Below, piece by piece: positions 34,044 to 45,864 of a stretch of DNA of 64,000 nucleotides (positions are counted from its first letter, which is position 1; each line of letters begins with the position of its first letter). Location: assembly GCA_037043015.1 (NCBI GenBank), contig CM073326.1, positions 6,828,345 through 6,892,344 of the forward strand, read 5' to 3'. Below the pieces are notes generated by a model. The model was not told where the DNA came from. It made no database searches and was given only the letters and a program-made list of their open reading frames with translations. This DNA comes from Bryum argenteum (taxonomy: Eukaryota > Streptophyta > Bryopsida > Bryales > Bryaceae). The position numbers and the translations under genes were made by a program.

Positions 34044-34354
34044 CTACACAAGAGTTGTTAATTAGTGTTACGTGAAGATTAGTGTAACACATACCTTTTG
34101 GTAGAGAATACAATTTCTCAAGTCTCGTAAGATTAGTGCTCATTTTCAGCCACAATTGCAAATCAACGTCCCTTGTCCTTTCTTCTAACCACCAATTACA
34201 CCACTTCCACTTGCAAGAAAGTTTGCAAATACTCTCACCTTTAGTGTTAATAATTTGACGCATTAGTGTTATAACATTATGGCAACGTGTGACATTTAAT
34301 GACACACTTCGCAATTTAACATCAGTAACACTAATTAACAACTCTTGCGTAGTG
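34042..34354. mobile_element. 313-bp MITE with about 30-bp TIRs starting CACTAC
   Basis: The left end CACTACACAAGAGTTGTTAA continues TTAGTGTTAC. The right end, reverse-complemented, has CACTACGCAAGAGTTGTTAA and the same continuation, one mismatch over 30 bp. The first five bases are CACTA, but the flanks (TTT and CTC) show no target duplication, so membership in the CACTA superfamily is unproven. Confidence 0.75.
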
Positions 34355-34383
34355 CTCAAAGTAAACATACAATTATACTTAAG

Positions 34384-34384
34384 G

Positions 34385-34413
<29 letters not shown>
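34384..34413. repeat. poly(A) tract of about 30 bp
   Basis: A near-pure A-run. It could be the tail of a degraded retroposon, but no element body is recognisable before it. Confidence 0.95.
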
Positions 34414-34415
<2 letters not shown>

Positions 34416-35002
34416 TTGTCTTTTCACATAATCAGATGAGTAATTTTGTTTCAGAAAAAAGTGAGATGGTTGGAGGGGGAAAAAAAAGGTTGTGGTGGAC
34501 AGTGGTGGTGGTGTGGAACACTAAATGTGCTCCAATGGGCATGTGCAGAGGGTGCATGAAGGTTTCTTGTTCTCAAAGCTTTCACTATTACCGTAGCAGG
34601 GCAACCCACCCATAAAGTGACCACATTGTCTCCATCAACTGGTGACAAAAGTAAATTGGGTAATATTATTTTATTTTAGGGATAGAATTTAGGAATTCTG
34701 TCGCATTAAATTATATGTGTGTTGATCTTTTTACTGTAGGAAAAACACTTTTAGAAATGGAATGTGGTGTAAGAAGTTACCCATATGAAGAGATTCTAGG
34801 GTAAGTAGATCAATTTTTGGACAGTTAAGCCATACTTGAAGTGATGACACATGTGATTGACTATTTTTCAGTGACTAGCAAATAGAAAAAACAAGGTTTC
34901 CCAATTGTTGTGGTATTTTTAAGCACTTACATATTTAATTACAAATTTTAGAAGTGATTAATATAGGTACACCTATAGTTGTTCATCCTCATGCATGTAC
35001 AT
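34414..35002. other. intergenic, nothing recognised
   Basis: A short GGTGGTGGTG-type purine patch near 34500, otherwise AT-rich without features. Confidence 0.4.
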
Positions 35003-35372
35003 TTAACCCTTAAATGCCCAAGCAAGCCCGAGGGGCTTGATTCCAACAAAATCTCCTCTGTAGCTCTCAATGTACTCAACTTTTCACTTATATTTTGATG
35101 TCAAACTGGTCACCGTCTTCTGATGCATTCAAAAAGTGAAATTTTACAATTCAAATCACAATTTGTATGTATGATTTTGTGGTTTGAAAGGATTGTGGTA
35201 GGTAGGTTGGGGTTGTACATAACCTTGTAGGAGGTTGCAAGCTCATCATTGATTGGTTCATTTACGGTGCCCAAGTCCAAAAGTGCACTATTCATGATGC
35301 CCAAGTCCAAAAGATGTTGTGATCCAATTTTTGGGCTGCCCGTTTTAGACCCCATGGGCGTTTAAGGGTTAA
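35003..35372. mobile_element. 370-bp TTAA-bounded element
   Basis: Left end TTAACCCTTAAATGCCCA; right end reverse-complemented TTAACCCTTAAACGCCCA, one mismatch in 18. Bounded by TTAA on both sides. A diverged copy of its left end (AAGCCCGAGGGGC) lies at 38915-38959. The interior has no convincing ORF. Confidence 0.8.
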
Positions 35373-35383
35373 GTAACATACTA

Positions 35384-35715
35384 GAGAAATTTGCTAAGTA
35401 CGACGGACTAGGGACCAAAACACCCAGTTTCGGTCGGACTAGGGACCAAACGTCGAACTGGGCACTCTAAGATCGAACTGGGGACTAAACCCAAGAATGC
35501 ATGATTTCGATGGTTTTCTGAGTTTGGTCCCTAATTCAACTTGGTCCCTAGTCCGCACCATATGCGCGGAAGACTGAGTGAATTGGTCACTAGTTAACAT
35601 CTGGTGCATTTTGTCCCTAGTCCGTTCTACTTAGTGTATAACTGAAAACAGTGCACAAAACGACCGACTTGGGACCAACTCGGGTCCAAACTACGGACTA
35701 CTGAGCGGATTTCTC
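35384..35715. mobile_element. 332-bp MITE with 5-bp TSD TACTA
   Basis: Ends GAGAAATTTGCT and, reverse-complemented, GAGAAATCCGCT. Identical TACTA pentamers flank it at 35379-35383 and 35716-35720. Inside, an inverted pair of GACTAGGGAC(C)AAAA (about 35405 and 35608) and several GGGACCAA units extend the foldback structure. The superfamily is unclear; a 5-bp duplication is unusual for common plant MITEs. Confidence 0.75.
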
Positions 35716-37109
35716 TACTATCCCAAGAACTCTTCATTCCATCCCAAGGAAATCTACATTCTCTGTTGTCCAATTATGGGAGGCCGTCCGGATTTACGTC
35801 CTCTTTCCCTTATGAAAAGGTAGGATTGTTTTAAAGCTCCGACCCTAAAATATGAAAAAGCTTAGATATCCCCTACTTAAAAAATACAAATGAAATCAAT
35901 CTTTCATAAATGAAAATGAATTGTGTGATTATGTTGATGTATACAAAGAGAACTTTACACTATGCATTGACCAAACTTTTTTTTGTCAAAAACTGGCGGT
36001 TCGAGTTATTTTTGTACCCCCACTCTACAACCGCAACTAAAAGGGCCACCTTATGATGGGTACAAAACATGAAAACCGGGTTTGGGTACGTAACTAAGTT
36101 GCCTTCCAAAGGTTTCAGGATAAGAAACATTCATGTGGAGGATTGTACTTGTATGCCCCCCAAAGTGGATTTAATGTTTGGCTTAATGGTGGGCTCCATA
36201 TATTCTCTATGATTCTTGTTTACAGTATGCTATTCTTTGGAGGACCAGGTTTCCACTTTATTGTTTGATGGTAGTAAACACAATACAATGGTTTATTTAT
36301 GTGGAAGAAAGAAAGAACAAACTTATTCGAGGTTGGTGTAAATAGAGTGCCCAATTTACCTATCATAATATGTATACCCGGAGGTGGTGGGACTACCAAT
36401 CCCTCCTCGAGGTGAACACTATGCTCATTCCTAGCTGATTTTTTGAAAAAAATATATTTATATAATATTGTTTGTAAGGAATGTAGCTTTTCTGAAATAT
36501 AAAGTTCTAGAAGTATATAATTTATCACCAAGATCCTATGTTTTTATCCTTCAAATTGCCCTCTTTTCTCTCATACAAGCTGCTTCTGTTTTGGTTTATG
36601 ATATAGTTCTAGGAGTTCACTAGTGGTTAAGTACCTAACTTGTACATATACATGTACACCAATTCTAAAATTCAAATTTTGCCCCACCTATGAGATAATA
36701 CTGTTTGAAGTTGGAAAATAAAATGAGAAATTTTGAGCCTATTAATAGGCTTAGGACAAATTTTGGCACTTCTTGACTTTTAACGTAAAATGTCCAACAA
36801 AACTAGGTATAAATACTATAGGAAAATATCATCTACATTGTTAATAATACTTGTAAAAAATAAACTACATTTCAATATTTGGTATATTCACCTATTAAAT
36901 TTTATTTTGCCTTAAAATTCTAATTCTTCATCTTCTTCAAATTTGAGTAATCAAAAACTAACGAAGAGTAGGAGCGACAATGACCCAAACACATGCTAGA
37001 GTAGAGTGGTCAAACAAAAAAAACAACACGTCCCATAACGAAGCTCTAGTAATCTTTACTCACAGCTACATAGTAGCTTCTCCACACAACAATACCATGT
37101 ACTCAAAGC
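35716..37109. other. intergenic, nothing firmly recognised
   Basis: AT-rich. Around 36610-36690 the phrase AGTGGTTAAGTACCTAAC followed by AAATTCAAATTTTGCCCC faintly resembles tRNA-derived promoter boxes but is too weak to call. Confidence 0.4.
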
Positions 37110-37350
37110 GAACATTATAGGAGGTGTCACTTTAGGGCACCACTTTATTTTCAACTTCAAAAATACATAACTCATTATAGAAGAATCCAAAAACGATGAT
37201 TCCACTTGCTCTAGCTTTCTACTAATTTCCCCCATGCGATGATTCCACTTGCTCTAGCTTTCTACTAATTTCCCCCATGCACGAAAACTGCTTGCACGCG
37301 TAAGAACATCTACGTAGATTTCCTTGCGCCATTATTGGACACCTTACATG
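37110..37350 (-). repeat. inverted copy of the 27785-28010 repeat, with internal duplication
   Basis: The minus strand matches the repeat near 27.8 kb (GGTGTCC, then ATAATGGCGCA, then GCTAGAGCAAGTGGAATCAT). A 43-bp segment beginning GATGATTCCACTTGCTC is duplicated in tandem at about 37195-37279. A further fragment lies at 37735-37830 in plus orientation. Confidence 0.75.
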
Positions 37351-37385
37351 GAGAGCATCTTGTCCAAAAAGGTAACCTCCCCAAA

Positions 37386-37389
<4 letters not shown>

Positions 37390-37460
<71 letters not shown>
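37390..37460. repeat. poly(T) tract of about 71 bp
   Basis: An uninterrupted T-run, a poly(A) tract on the minus strand. The poly-Lys and poly-Phe ORFs are artefacts. It could mark the end of a minus-strand retroposon, but no body is recognisable. Confidence 0.97.
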
Positions 37461-37462
<2 letters not shown>

Positions 37463-37916
37463 TTTGTTGCAAATGTGGACTATAATTAATGTTCTCCTTA
37501 CCATGGTTGAGTGTACTTGAAGATATTTTGGCTTGGGAGACTATCCACAGATGTTGCTCCAAGCGGCACAAGTCCAACAGAACAAGTAAGTTGGGAATGC
37601 CACATGCTGGGAAGCAAGTGCTCAGGGCGGTCCTACACTTGTTTGTCACCAGATGCTTCTGTTCGGTCATAAGTAAAATTCTCCTTGTTGGATGCCACAT
37701 TCAACTAACTCTTTACTTTTTTGGGTTGCAATATAGTAAGGTGGCCAATAATGGCGCAATTTTTAGCACCGGAAATTTATAGGAATGTTACCACTGCAAA
37801 CAATTTTTGTGCATGTGGAAAATAAGAGTAAGTCATTTTAGAAGTCATCCTTAGTTATTGGTTATCTTAACCCTTTATTGACACAGGGGACCAAATTGGT
37901 CCTCGAACCGTAACCC
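37461..37916. other. intergenic with a repeat fragment
   Basis: Contains the 37735-37830 fragment of the 27.8-kb repeat and, at 37867, a lone TTAACCCTTT. No gene. Confidence 0.45.
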
Positions 37917-38890
37917 TTAACCCCTAGACACCCCAGCCTATTTTTAGCAGAAAAGCACATTTCCATAGGAATCGTCATAGATGAAAATCCAGAGAAGCTA
38001 TTAAGATCTCAACCGTACAAACTTGTAATAGACTTATCCAAGATCATGTGGACCAAAATTTGAGTCATGAGGCCTTATAGATCGGGAGATCATAACATAT
38101 TAATATCAAAAACAAACTGCAAACTTTCATCATTTTCACTTTGAGGTGGAAATGCTCCCAATATACCTATTGCAATGAAAGAATCACCAACTAGAAAGAT
38201 GTTCACCTTCATCTTAATAAGTCCTTTACCCAAAAAAAATTCATCAAAAAAATTCTTGGCTCAAATAAAAGCCATGCAATGGTAAAAACTACCGAACATT
38301 TTACAAAGGAAAAATAGTCCAAAACTAGACCCTTTGCATTCAATTTCATGCCTTATCTTCAAAACATCTTCTTAAGGTTTCTACCACTTAGACTAGACTC
38401 TAATTTGAGGCCATTCCAAAAAATTAAGTTGAAATCCAACGGTAGATGAGGGAGATATAGCTCCTCAAATAGCATCCATTTTCTCACTTTTTCTGTTGAC
38501 AAAACATCATTGCAAATCCAATGCCAAAATCATTTGGATCAAAAAACTTCTCACTACAAAGTTGTTGAGAATCACCTTAAGATCATGACCATGAAAAAAA
38601 ATATCATGAAAAACTATTTTTAATTTCACATAATTGGCTTGCAATGGTAATACATGCCCCATGCTTGGAAACCCAAAAACAAGAGTTGTCTTCACTAAAG
38701 TGCATTCCATTAATTCATACTTTATTGTATGGGCTTGCAAATTTTACAACACAAACAAGACTTGATTTGGAACCTAACCCAAGTGATTTCATCCAAAACG
38801 GACCTTGGATGAAGAAGATATGGCTCTTCAAAGTTTCTGGATGTACATTCAAAATGTCGTTTTTCGACATCGTGGGCGTTTAAGGGTTAA
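37917..38890 (+). mobile_element. 974-bp TTAA-bounded element, copy A
   Basis: Starts TTAACCCCTAGACACCCC and ends with a right TIR that reverse-complements to TTAACCCTTAAACGCCCA. Its body is almost identical, in inverse orientation, to the element at 43903-44881: over about 115 bp compared by eye (38641-38755) I count two differences. A 79-codon frame at its right end is shared with the other copies but resembles no transposase. Non-autonomous. Confidence 0.85.
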
Positions 38891-39299
38891 ACGTCAAGCC
38901 CCTCTGAAAATACACTAGAAACCAAGCCCGAGGGGCATGCTTGGACGTTTAAGGGTTAACAAGAACTTCTCAATCTCAAGGGTGGCAAATTTTGAGATTT
39001 TACCCGATGTAGTCGTTTTTTAAAAAAATATTTACAGAATCAAGTAATACTTGTGTAATTTTCTCTTTTTCATTTGGATTGTAAAAAGTTGATAATAAAA
39101 ATATTTGTAACACTATCGTACATGCATGAGAATATTTAGTTCAGAGGATATAGATTGTGATTATTAAGCTTAAGTTTGTTATTGACATTCATGGTAGGTG
39201 AATATATACTATATCTTCGGGAATAATATACTATAATATTATAATTTGTGTTTTCAGTATATAGCAATGTGTTAGAACTCCTCAACAACCCAGTCACGT
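38891..39299. other. solo TTAA-element end and inverted repeat block
   Basis: 38915-38959 is the lone right end of a TTAA-type element (GGACGTTTAAGGGTTAA). 39030-39260 matches, in inverse orientation, 53820-54040 (shared GTAAAAAGTTGATA and CTTAAGTTTG). Confidence 0.55.
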
Positions 39300-39800
39300 C
39301 CTCGACCACATTCACCACGGAGCCACATAAATCGACAGAGACACATTCACCACATAGCCTCATGAATCGAAGGAGACACATTCACCACAGAGCCTCATAA
39401 ATCGACGGAGACACATTCACCACAGAGACACATTCACCACTGAGCCATGTATTAAGGCTTATCACCAATCGTGCATTGAGACTCAATAGATCATTTGAGT
39501 CGTATAAAAGAGTATCGTGCCTTACAAATATAAATTAACTCGTTGACTCGTTGGGTATAAAGACTTTTCAACCACGTGGTTTAGTTCAATTGTTGTACGT
39601 TAAGACGTTTCAACCACCCGTTCATGTTCTCAAGTACTAAGTTAGGTTCAAGTGTCATGCATTAGAACTCCTCAACCACTCGGTCAAGTCCAATTGTCAC
39701 GAATTAAGACTCATCGACCATGCGGTCAAGTCCAAAGTTAAGACTCCTCGACCATGCGGTCAAGCCCCATCATCGCGAGTTTGAGACTCCTTAACCACCG
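39300..39800. repeat. two adjoining tandem arrays
   Basis: 39300-39450 repeats GACACATTCACCACAGAGCC with ATAAATCGACGGA. 39540-39800 repeats AAGACTCCTCGACCATGCGG-type units with GTCAAGTCCAA. Neither is long enough or regular enough for a satellite. Confidence 0.75.
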
Positions 39801-40869
39801 GAGAAATTGTCCAGCGCATTTCATTATTAATATAACTTTTCACATCCAATTGTACGCCATTTTTCAAAACTTATCATTTATCACTCTACATTCAACTGTA
39901 TATTTTTGTTCCTCTTGACATTTCTACATTTAATATTTGTCACTGAAATATGGCATTGCTAAGCACCAATAACTAGGAGTGTCCCTTTTATTGACACTAT
40001 TGATATCATATATTAGCAAGTCTTACCATTATATGGATAGTAGAGTGTAATTTGCATCCAAGAAGTATGTCATGTCAATCTCCTAATCCATCACATGTGT
40101 TGGAATGTTTACTACCATATGCGCTACGAGAATTTCAGATCTATCAAGACATCAATATTTTTCTACAACCTATAAAAATCAGTAATTAATTTGAGTTAAA
40201 ATATTAATGATTGTCATATATAATTTATTTATTTGTTTAGATATTTAAATATCTTAGTCTGAAACTCATTGCAAATATTATATACCCTAGTATCTACCCC
40301 TCAATAATTGTTCATTCTTGAATCAATATAATGTTGGCACCACTAGTGTTCTTTCATATCTGATAGAATGTGGTTGGCAGGAAAAAATCTAATTTCAAAC
40401 TAGTTGCATTCTAGTATAAGATTGGCAAACATGTTGCAAAATCACTACCTGAAGAGAGTGGAGTTTGCAACGGAATACACACTATTTTTGTGTATGTGTT
40501 GCTAAAGTCTAGCAACGTTTTGGTACTTGTTCAAGCAACGTTTTTTACCTCAAATATACTAAATTATGAATATTTTCTATGATGGTTTGACAACGTTACT
40601 TATTTTTTTGGAAACGTTGGTTAAGCAAGTTCGAAGACGTCGCCTTATTTAAGCAATTTTTATAAAAAACATCGCAAACTCCCCCCCCCCCCCAATTGTA
40701 GTAGTAGATAATAACTGGTTCAAGTGATATTAAACTTGACCACATGCATCTTAACCATAACCATGGCAAAATGATTAATTGTAATTGGCTATAAGAATGT
40801 CAACTCCAATTTCATAGAACGTCATGAGTATAAATGAATCTATTGTTACATTGGCAGCCTATTTTCTTG
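39801..40869. repeat. dispersed block, diverged copy of 54120-54780
   Basis: Shared order of phrases with the later block: GCTAAGCACCAATAA, CCATTATATGGATAG, TTCTTGAATCAATATAATGT, CCACATGCA(T/C)CTTA. Inside lies a possible CACTA-like MITE (40443-40710) with GGAGTTTGC near both ends and an internal 14-base C-run at 40680-40693. Confidence 0.65.
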
Positions 40870-41310
40870 TATAACAATCAGTCTAATTGTTGGTTTTCTT
40901 GTATGATAGTGAGTCACTAGTCGGATGTTGTCTTCATACTCTTGTGATGTTGGCTTCCTTCTCTTGTAGTGTTGGCTTCCTCCTCTTGTGATGTTGGCTT
41001 CCTCCTCTTTTCACACTCGCTTTCTCCTCTTCTAAGATTGGCTTCTTCCGCATGTTGTTGGCTTCGTCCGCATGTTGTTGGCTTCGTCGTGCAACACTAA
41101 TTCACATTCGCTATTGGTGTCCTTGTACAATAGTGAGACTGGATGTTGGCTTGTAATATAACAATCCCATTGGATGTTGGCTTCCTAGTAAAACACTAAG
41201 TAACACTAGTTGTTGTCATACAATAGTAAACAATATGGATATTGGCTTCCACATATAGCAGTCACACTTGGTGTTGGCTTCCTTCGATAACATCTAACAT
41301 CTACACTAGC
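40870..41310. repeat. degenerate tandem array (GTTGGCTTCCTC type)
   Basis: Repeated GATGTTGGCTTCCTCCTCTT, TTCGTCCGCATGTTG and ACAATAGTGAG phrases. Related to the much longer array at 54820-59960. Confidence 0.8.
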
Positions 41311-42370
41311 CATAATATTTTTGTATATATACAATGGTTCAAGACACTAGAAGGTTTAGAAGGTTACATAGGATGGAGGTAAAGGGTCATATGACAATAT
41401 AACTCCTTTGCCTTTTGCTTTTAGTCACATTGTAAAAATTGAAGGAAGATTTTAGCACTTTGTTTTACAATGGTCTAAAAGCAATAATTTTTCTCCCCTT
41501 TTCTTGCTCCAACTTTATAAGAGAATACACTATGATAAGACTACTTCTAGTATGTTTGCTTGTTTCATTTAGTACACATGTTCGAATCTAGTTTAAGCTT
41601 ATGCAGACATTCTTGTAAACAATAGATAAATGTCATAGATAAAAACCTTTTGTAATTTGTTAAGATTTGAGTTGTCCAATCTTGTAATAGACTTACTCTA
41701 GGTCATGTGGATTAGAATTTAAGTCATATGTCCTCATACATTGTAAAATTGTGACGTAGTAATATCTCAAAAAACCACAAAATCTCACCATCTTCAATAT
41801 AGAGTGAATATGGTGCTTGCAAACTAATTGCAATCCAAACCTCTCCGATTGAAAAGTTATTAACCTACATTTCATAAACTCCATCTGACCCAAAATATTT
41901 TGTAACTACTTTCTTGGTTTAAATGATAACCTTACAATGGTAAAAAATGTTCGCGAATTTTCAAAAGATAGAGTCCAATACTTGACCTCTTAGGGTTAGT
42001 CCTAAGTGCACCAAATGTAAGACTCAACCTTTTAAACAACAAGTTAAAAATTTGGGGAGCCGTAACTTCTTCCTCCACAGTTGTATCTAGATGAAGTCTC
42101 TTGGATTCAAAACCAAATCATGTTTACTTTGTGTGGTACATATAAGAAAGTCATTAGAAAATTATAAACTCATTGCATGCACATTAGTAAAGGAATCTCT
42201 TCTTTACGCATGTTCAGACATAGGACATCTTTTACCATTGCCAGCAAATTATATAAATCAATTAGTTCCTCGGAAACTACTTATGTGGTTCTTTATACAT
42301 GTACATACATTCAATAAATACCAAAGTCATAGGGAATGATTCCATACAATGTGTAGAATGTTAGGAGTTT
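41311..42370. repeat. dispersed block, diverged copy of 52725-53770
   Basis: Both copies run from an ACAATGGTTCA(A/T)GACACTA phrase through GGGTCA(T/C)ATGACAATATAACTC and a CTCATACATTG segment to GAATGTTAGGAGTT. The two lie 11.4 kb apart in direct orientation. The second half belongs to the same broad family as the 1-kb TTAA elements. No intact ORF. Confidence 0.7.
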
Positions 42371-43444
42371 AATATGCAAGGCTACTTTGTATATGTATCC
42401 CTGTAGTAACCTTCATCTAATTATTTATTTAATTTTATTCATTAAACTCCTAAAGTCCTTAAGAACCAAAACAACTTTTTGCAATTTTTGGTAGCTTAGA
42501 TGAAGGGTCAAAATTTAGTATTTTGGGCTGAATTGGGGTAGTTTAAAATGTAGCATGTTTTTAAATTATTTGTTTAGAATATATTCACAACTAAATCCTT
42601 GCTTGATTGCCAAGTGATGAACATATAAACTTCTACAAATCCTACAAAAGCATCCTCCAAAAATCACAAAAAAAAATCTTCAAATTTTTTATCATCCCCT
42701 ACACGTCCCCAAGTACTCTAGCCAAGTAAATCTATTTTTCTTAAAAGTCTCATAAGTGAAATTGAAGATAGGTTATTTAAATCTTAGTTGTATAATCTTG
42801 TAATAGAGTTATAGTTGGTCATGTGAACCCTGAGTCATGAAGCCTCTTGGATTGTTAGATCATAACATAATAGTTCTCAAACCATACTACATAATTTTCA
42901 TCAATTTCACTTTGAAGTGAGAATGCCACCAATAAAGCCATTGCAATGACTATATCACCAACTAGAAAGTTGTTCCATTCATGTCAACAACACCCTTGTA
43001 CCAAAAAAAACATCAATAAATATACTTGGCTCAATAATAGCCTGACAATGGTGCATCCTAGAACTTTCTTATCGCAAATTTTTGATCCGAATAACATCGG
43101 TATGAAATTTGCAATGATGTTTCTATCTTGACAATAGTGTACAATAGTGTACCTATCTTGAGGAGGTATAATTCCTTCCTTCACCTTTGGATTTGACTTT
43201 ATTTTTTGGGGCAAATTCCAATTAGGGTATAATTTAGTGGTAGAAACCTTGACAAAATCCAATATGTTTAGAAAATAAGGCATAGATTTGAGAGCAAAGG
43301 ATTGATTTTGGACTATCTTTCCTTCGTAAAAGATTTTGCAGCTTTCACCATTGCAAGGTTATTATTTGCACAAAGAACTTTTTCTCATGGTTTTTTTTTT
43401 TTTTTTTAATCAATGGTGTTACTGAGATGAAGGTAAACATCTTT
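42371..43444. repeat. dispersed block, diverged copy of 60950-61700, with TTAA-element relics
   Basis: Shares GTAACCTTCATCTAATTA, TTTTTGGTAGCTTAGATGAA and the junction TATCATCCCCTACACGTCCC with the block at 60.95 kb. The common junction means an element inserted here before the block was duplicated. From about 43140 an inverted relic of the 1-kb family begins and runs to 43902. Confidence 0.65.
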
Positions 43445-43700
43445 AACCCCAATTCCGTTAAAATGGCACTATGCCATGTGCCATTTTGTCACACTAGATC
43501 TAACATTTGTGCTCATATGAAATGGTATATTCTGTAATATCACAATTTTTTTTGTAATATCACTTCTTTATATACATTGTCACTAATTTTCCCTAATATC
43601 ACCTTAAATTTTGTTATATCACATGGTTTTTGAACAGCAGTTCAGAAAGTTGAGGTGTGCCATTTTACCGGAATAATGCCATTCTAACGGAATTGGGGTT
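43445..43700. mobile_element. 256-bp MITE nested in a TTAA-element relic
   Basis: Ends AACCCCAATTCCGTTAAAAT and, reverse-complemented, AACCCCAATTCCGTTAGAAT, continuing to 24 bp with one mismatch. CTTT flanks both sides, and the uninterrupted target (ACATCTTTCTAGTTGG) is visible in the sister copy near 44597. A larger diverged relative is at 50814-51283. Confidence 0.8.
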
Positions 43701-43902
43701 CTTTGTAGTTGGTGAATCTTTTACTTCAATAAGGCATTCTGTAGTAATTTCACATCAAAGTAAAAATGTTGGGATTTTGTGATGATTTTTGAATATTAAT
43801 ATGTTATGATCTTGCAACCTACAAGACCTTATAACTCACACTTTGACCGTCATGATGTACAATGTTTCTATTACAAAATTATACAATTGAGATGATGAGA
43901 TC

Positions 43903-44881
43903 TTAACCCCTAAACGTCCCCAATGTCGTTTTTCTACATTTTGGATGGAGGGCAGAAACTTCGAATAGCCATATCTTCTTCATCCGAGGTCCGTTTTGGA
44001 TGAAATCACTTGGGTTAAGTTCCAAATCAAGTCTAGTTTGTGTTGTAAAATTTGCAAGCCCATACAATAAAGTATGAATTAATGAAATGCACTTTAGTGA
44101 AGACAGCTCTTGTTTTTGGGTTTCCAAGCATGGGGCATGTATTACCATTGCAAGCCAATTATGTGAAACCAAAATTAGTTTTTAATGATTTTTTTTTTCA
44201 TGGTCATGATCTTAAGTTGATTCGTAACAACTTTGTAGTGAGAAGTTTTTTGATCCAAATGATTTTGCTATTGGCTTTGCAATGATGTTTTGTCAACAGA
44301 AAAAGTATGAAAATGGATGATATTTGAGGAGCTATATCTCCTTCATCCACCGTTGGATTTCAACTTAATTTTTTGGGATAGCCTCCAATTAGAGTCTAGT
44401 CTAAGTGGTAGAAACCTTAACAAGATTGAAGATGTTTTGAAGATAAGGCATGAAATTGAATGCAAAGGGTCCAATTTTGTACTATTTTTCCTTTGTAAAA
44501 ATTTCGGCAGTTTTACCATTGCATGGCTTTTATTTGAGCCAAGAATTTTTTTGATGAATTTTTTTTGGGTAAAGGACTTATTAAGATGAAGGTGAACATC
44601 TTTCTAGTTGGTGATTTTTTCATTGCAATAGGTATATTGGTAGCATTTCAACCTCAAAGTGGAAATGAAGAAATTTTGCAGTTTGTTTTGAGTATTATTA
44701 TGTTATGATCTCTTGATCTATAAGGCCTCATGACTCAAATTTTGGTCCACATGATCTTCGATAAGTCCATTACAAGTTTGTACGGTTGAGATCTTAATAG
44801 CTTCTCTTCATTTTTTTCTATGACGAATTCTATGGAAATGTGCTTTTCTGCTAAAAATAGGCTGGGACGTTTAGGAGTTAA
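43903..44881 (-). mobile_element. 979-bp TTAA-bounded element, copy B (inverted)
   Basis: Left end TTAACCCCTAAACGTCCC, right end reverse-complemented TTAACTCCTAAACGTCCC: one mismatch in 18. The body is nearly identical to copy A at 37917-38890, in opposite orientation, so at least one has moved recently. It carries the same 80-90-codon frame of unknown meaning on the minus strand. Confidence 0.88.
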
Positions 44882-45864
44882 TACCTTACCTTTATTTCAA
44901 TTTATGACACTTTTTTGAGAATGTGTTCATTTTTCTACAAATGAGTCAAAGCATTCAGGGGTTAAGGATTAATTTTCAAATTTTTTTCTTTCAGAAATTT
45001 TCAACATTCAAGATTTTTTTTTATATATTTTTTTTTGAAGTTGCTTAGTTAACTACCTACCATTATTATTTTCCCAAAACCAAGTACGGTTATTGTGAAG
45101 CATCTTTTACTTAATCATTTTTTTCATAGCTTTTTCTAGAAAATAGCTTGCATAATGGTTCAAAATGGGTAATGAGTCTTGAAAAGTATATAAAACTCAA
45201 AAAAGAATAACAAAAGATTTATAACCCCATATGTACACAATGGTAGAAAAATGCAGTTTTGAGTTTTTAAGCTCCCCGAAAACATAAGGAGCTCTAGGGG
45301 TTAACCCTTTTTTACATATTGCGTGCTTTGCTAGTTTCTAATTATTGCGTTATTATCAAACTATAATCATTGTTTAGCACTTCTTACTAAAAATATCCCT
45401 TTTGGCAACACAAGTAACATAGTTTTCTCTTGAACCTTGTTGTTGTATGAATAAATTAGTGTATCTGCATAGTACATTAGTTGCTTTCATGTCTTTGAGT
45501 GTTAACGAAGTAATTTATTATTACAACTTTTAGCCTATTTAGACAATGATATTTCTTATCAACCTATGACAATAATGAATACTTCGAGAGTTCATTTCTC
45601 AATCATTGTTATATGGATCGCATGTAATTACTAAAGTACTTAAATATGTCACTTTAAGCTTCATAAATCTTAATAAATATCTTAGTATATAAATTTCAGT
45701 AATCGTACTATCTAGAATGAAAATAGTGTTGTGAATGAATGTTGTTATTTGAAAATTGTTAGGTTGTAATGACTACAAGAAAAAACCAATTATTGGTTGT
45801 CGTTTTGCTATGAGTATGATTGTTGCCTTTTGGTACAATAATATTGGTTTATTTTGCATACATG
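44882..45864. other. intergenic with solo TTAA-element ends
   Basis: TTAA ends without partners lie at 44954-44965 (TTCAGGGGTTAA) and 45293-45304 (TCTAGGGGTTAA). The rest is AT-rich with no gene. Confidence 0.5.

Noticed and set aside
36610..36690. Possible tRNA or SINE head
   Set aside because: Only partial A- and B-box resemblance and no closing stems or element borders.
37310..37700. Poly-Lys and poly-Phe ORFs
   Set aside because: Translation of the 71-bp homopolymer tract.
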